Shown here one piece after another: positions 22,746-22,880 of a stretch of DNA of 22,880 bases. Under the pieces are notes generated by a model that saw only the letters and a list, made by a program, of their open reading frames with translations, did no database searches and was not told where the DNA came from. The translations under genes and the position numbers were made by a program. Location of the stretch: positions 1-22,880 of the forward strand of contig JAEDMI010000014.1 in NCBI GenBank assembly GCA_016303085.1. Direction: 5' to 3'. Position 1 is the first letter of the stretch. Each line of letters begins with the position of its first letter. The stretch is from Acetatifactor sp. (GTDB taxonomy: Bacteria > Bacillota > Clostridia > Lachnospirales > Lachnospiraceae).

Positions 22746-22880
22746 ATGGCACTTTTGGAAGTGAAGAATTTGAAGAAGGTATATACCACCCGTCTCGGTG
22801 GCAACAAGGTCCAGGCTCTGGACGATGTGAATTTTTCCGTGGAGCCGGGGGAGTATGTGGCAATTATGGGAGAGTCCGGT
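22746..22880 (+). CDS. ABC transporter ATP-binding protein, BceA-like (3' end missing)
   Basis: This is the first 45 codons of an ABC ATPase, cut by the window end. It reads MALLEVKNLKKVYTTRLGG, then VQALDDVNFSVEPGEYVAIMGESG. The last residues are the start of the Walker A motif (GESGSGKS in the family). The inserted strand before VQALDDV is typical of the LolD/MacB/BceA group. AAGGAGG lies 7 bases before ATG 22746; a GTG directly before it is a less likely start. Directly downstream of a BceRS-type pair, it is probably the ATPase of a peptide-antibiotic sensing and detoxification transporter, with a large permease gene expected next. Confidence 0.9.
   Translation, partial: MALLEVKNLKKVYTTRLGGNKVQALDDVNFSVEPGEYVAIMGESG

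Overview
The window looks like a chromosomal segment of a spore-forming, low-to-mid GC Firmicute, most likely a Lachnospiraceae-type clostridium. The gene order is a reduced division and cell wall (dcw) cluster running straight into the mother-cell sporulation locus, and ribosome binding sites are strong AGGAGG-type. No rRNA, tRNA, CRISPR array or insertion sequence is visible, and no gene-free stretch exceeds about 160 bases.

Positions 1-11397 hold the dcw cluster on the + strand: the 3' part of mraZ, rsmH, an FtsL/DivIC-like gene, two class B penicillin-binding proteins (PBPs), mraY, murD, a SEDS glycosyltransferase (ftsW/spoVE), a murA-type enolpyruvyl transferase and ftsQ/divIB. These make lipid-linked peptidoglycan precursor and polymerise and cross-link it at the septum. 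murE, murF, murG, murB and ftsA are not in this stretch. ftsZ (11504-12694) has its own promoter, an unusual TTG start and a strong terminator.

Positions 12741-17546 hold sporulation and housekeeping regulation. spoIIGA and sigE overlap and sit behind a promoter that closely copies the Spo0A-driven spoIIG layout: consensus -35 and -10 elements 21 bp apart, with a 0A box over the -35. They are followed by a small unknown protein, a VanZ-family membrane protein, sigG on the opposite strand, ylmC/ymxH, nrdR and an unknown 132-aa protein that ends in a strong terminator. In B. subtilis sigG follows sigE in the same direction, so its inversion here is notable.

Positions 17583-18914 (- strand) encode a SpoVB/MATE-like flippase. 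A divergent promoter drives nifS-nifU (19074-20778), the iron-sulfur cluster assembly pair. From 20868 a BceRS-type two-component system begins, with a short-loop membrane histidine kinase, followed by the start of a BceA-type ABC transporter ATPase cut by the window end. The kinase-transporter gap holds a terminator-like hairpin, a promoter, and four TGTAAG half-sites phased at 10 or 20 bp that look like the response regulator's operator.

The gene content is largely known. The less ordinary material is regulatory: the spoIIG-like promoter, the phased operator, a hairpin that buries a PBP ribosome binding site, the flipped sigG with a forespore-like promoter, and a PBP whose KTG motif reads KTA. 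I found no clear sign of a wholly new system.
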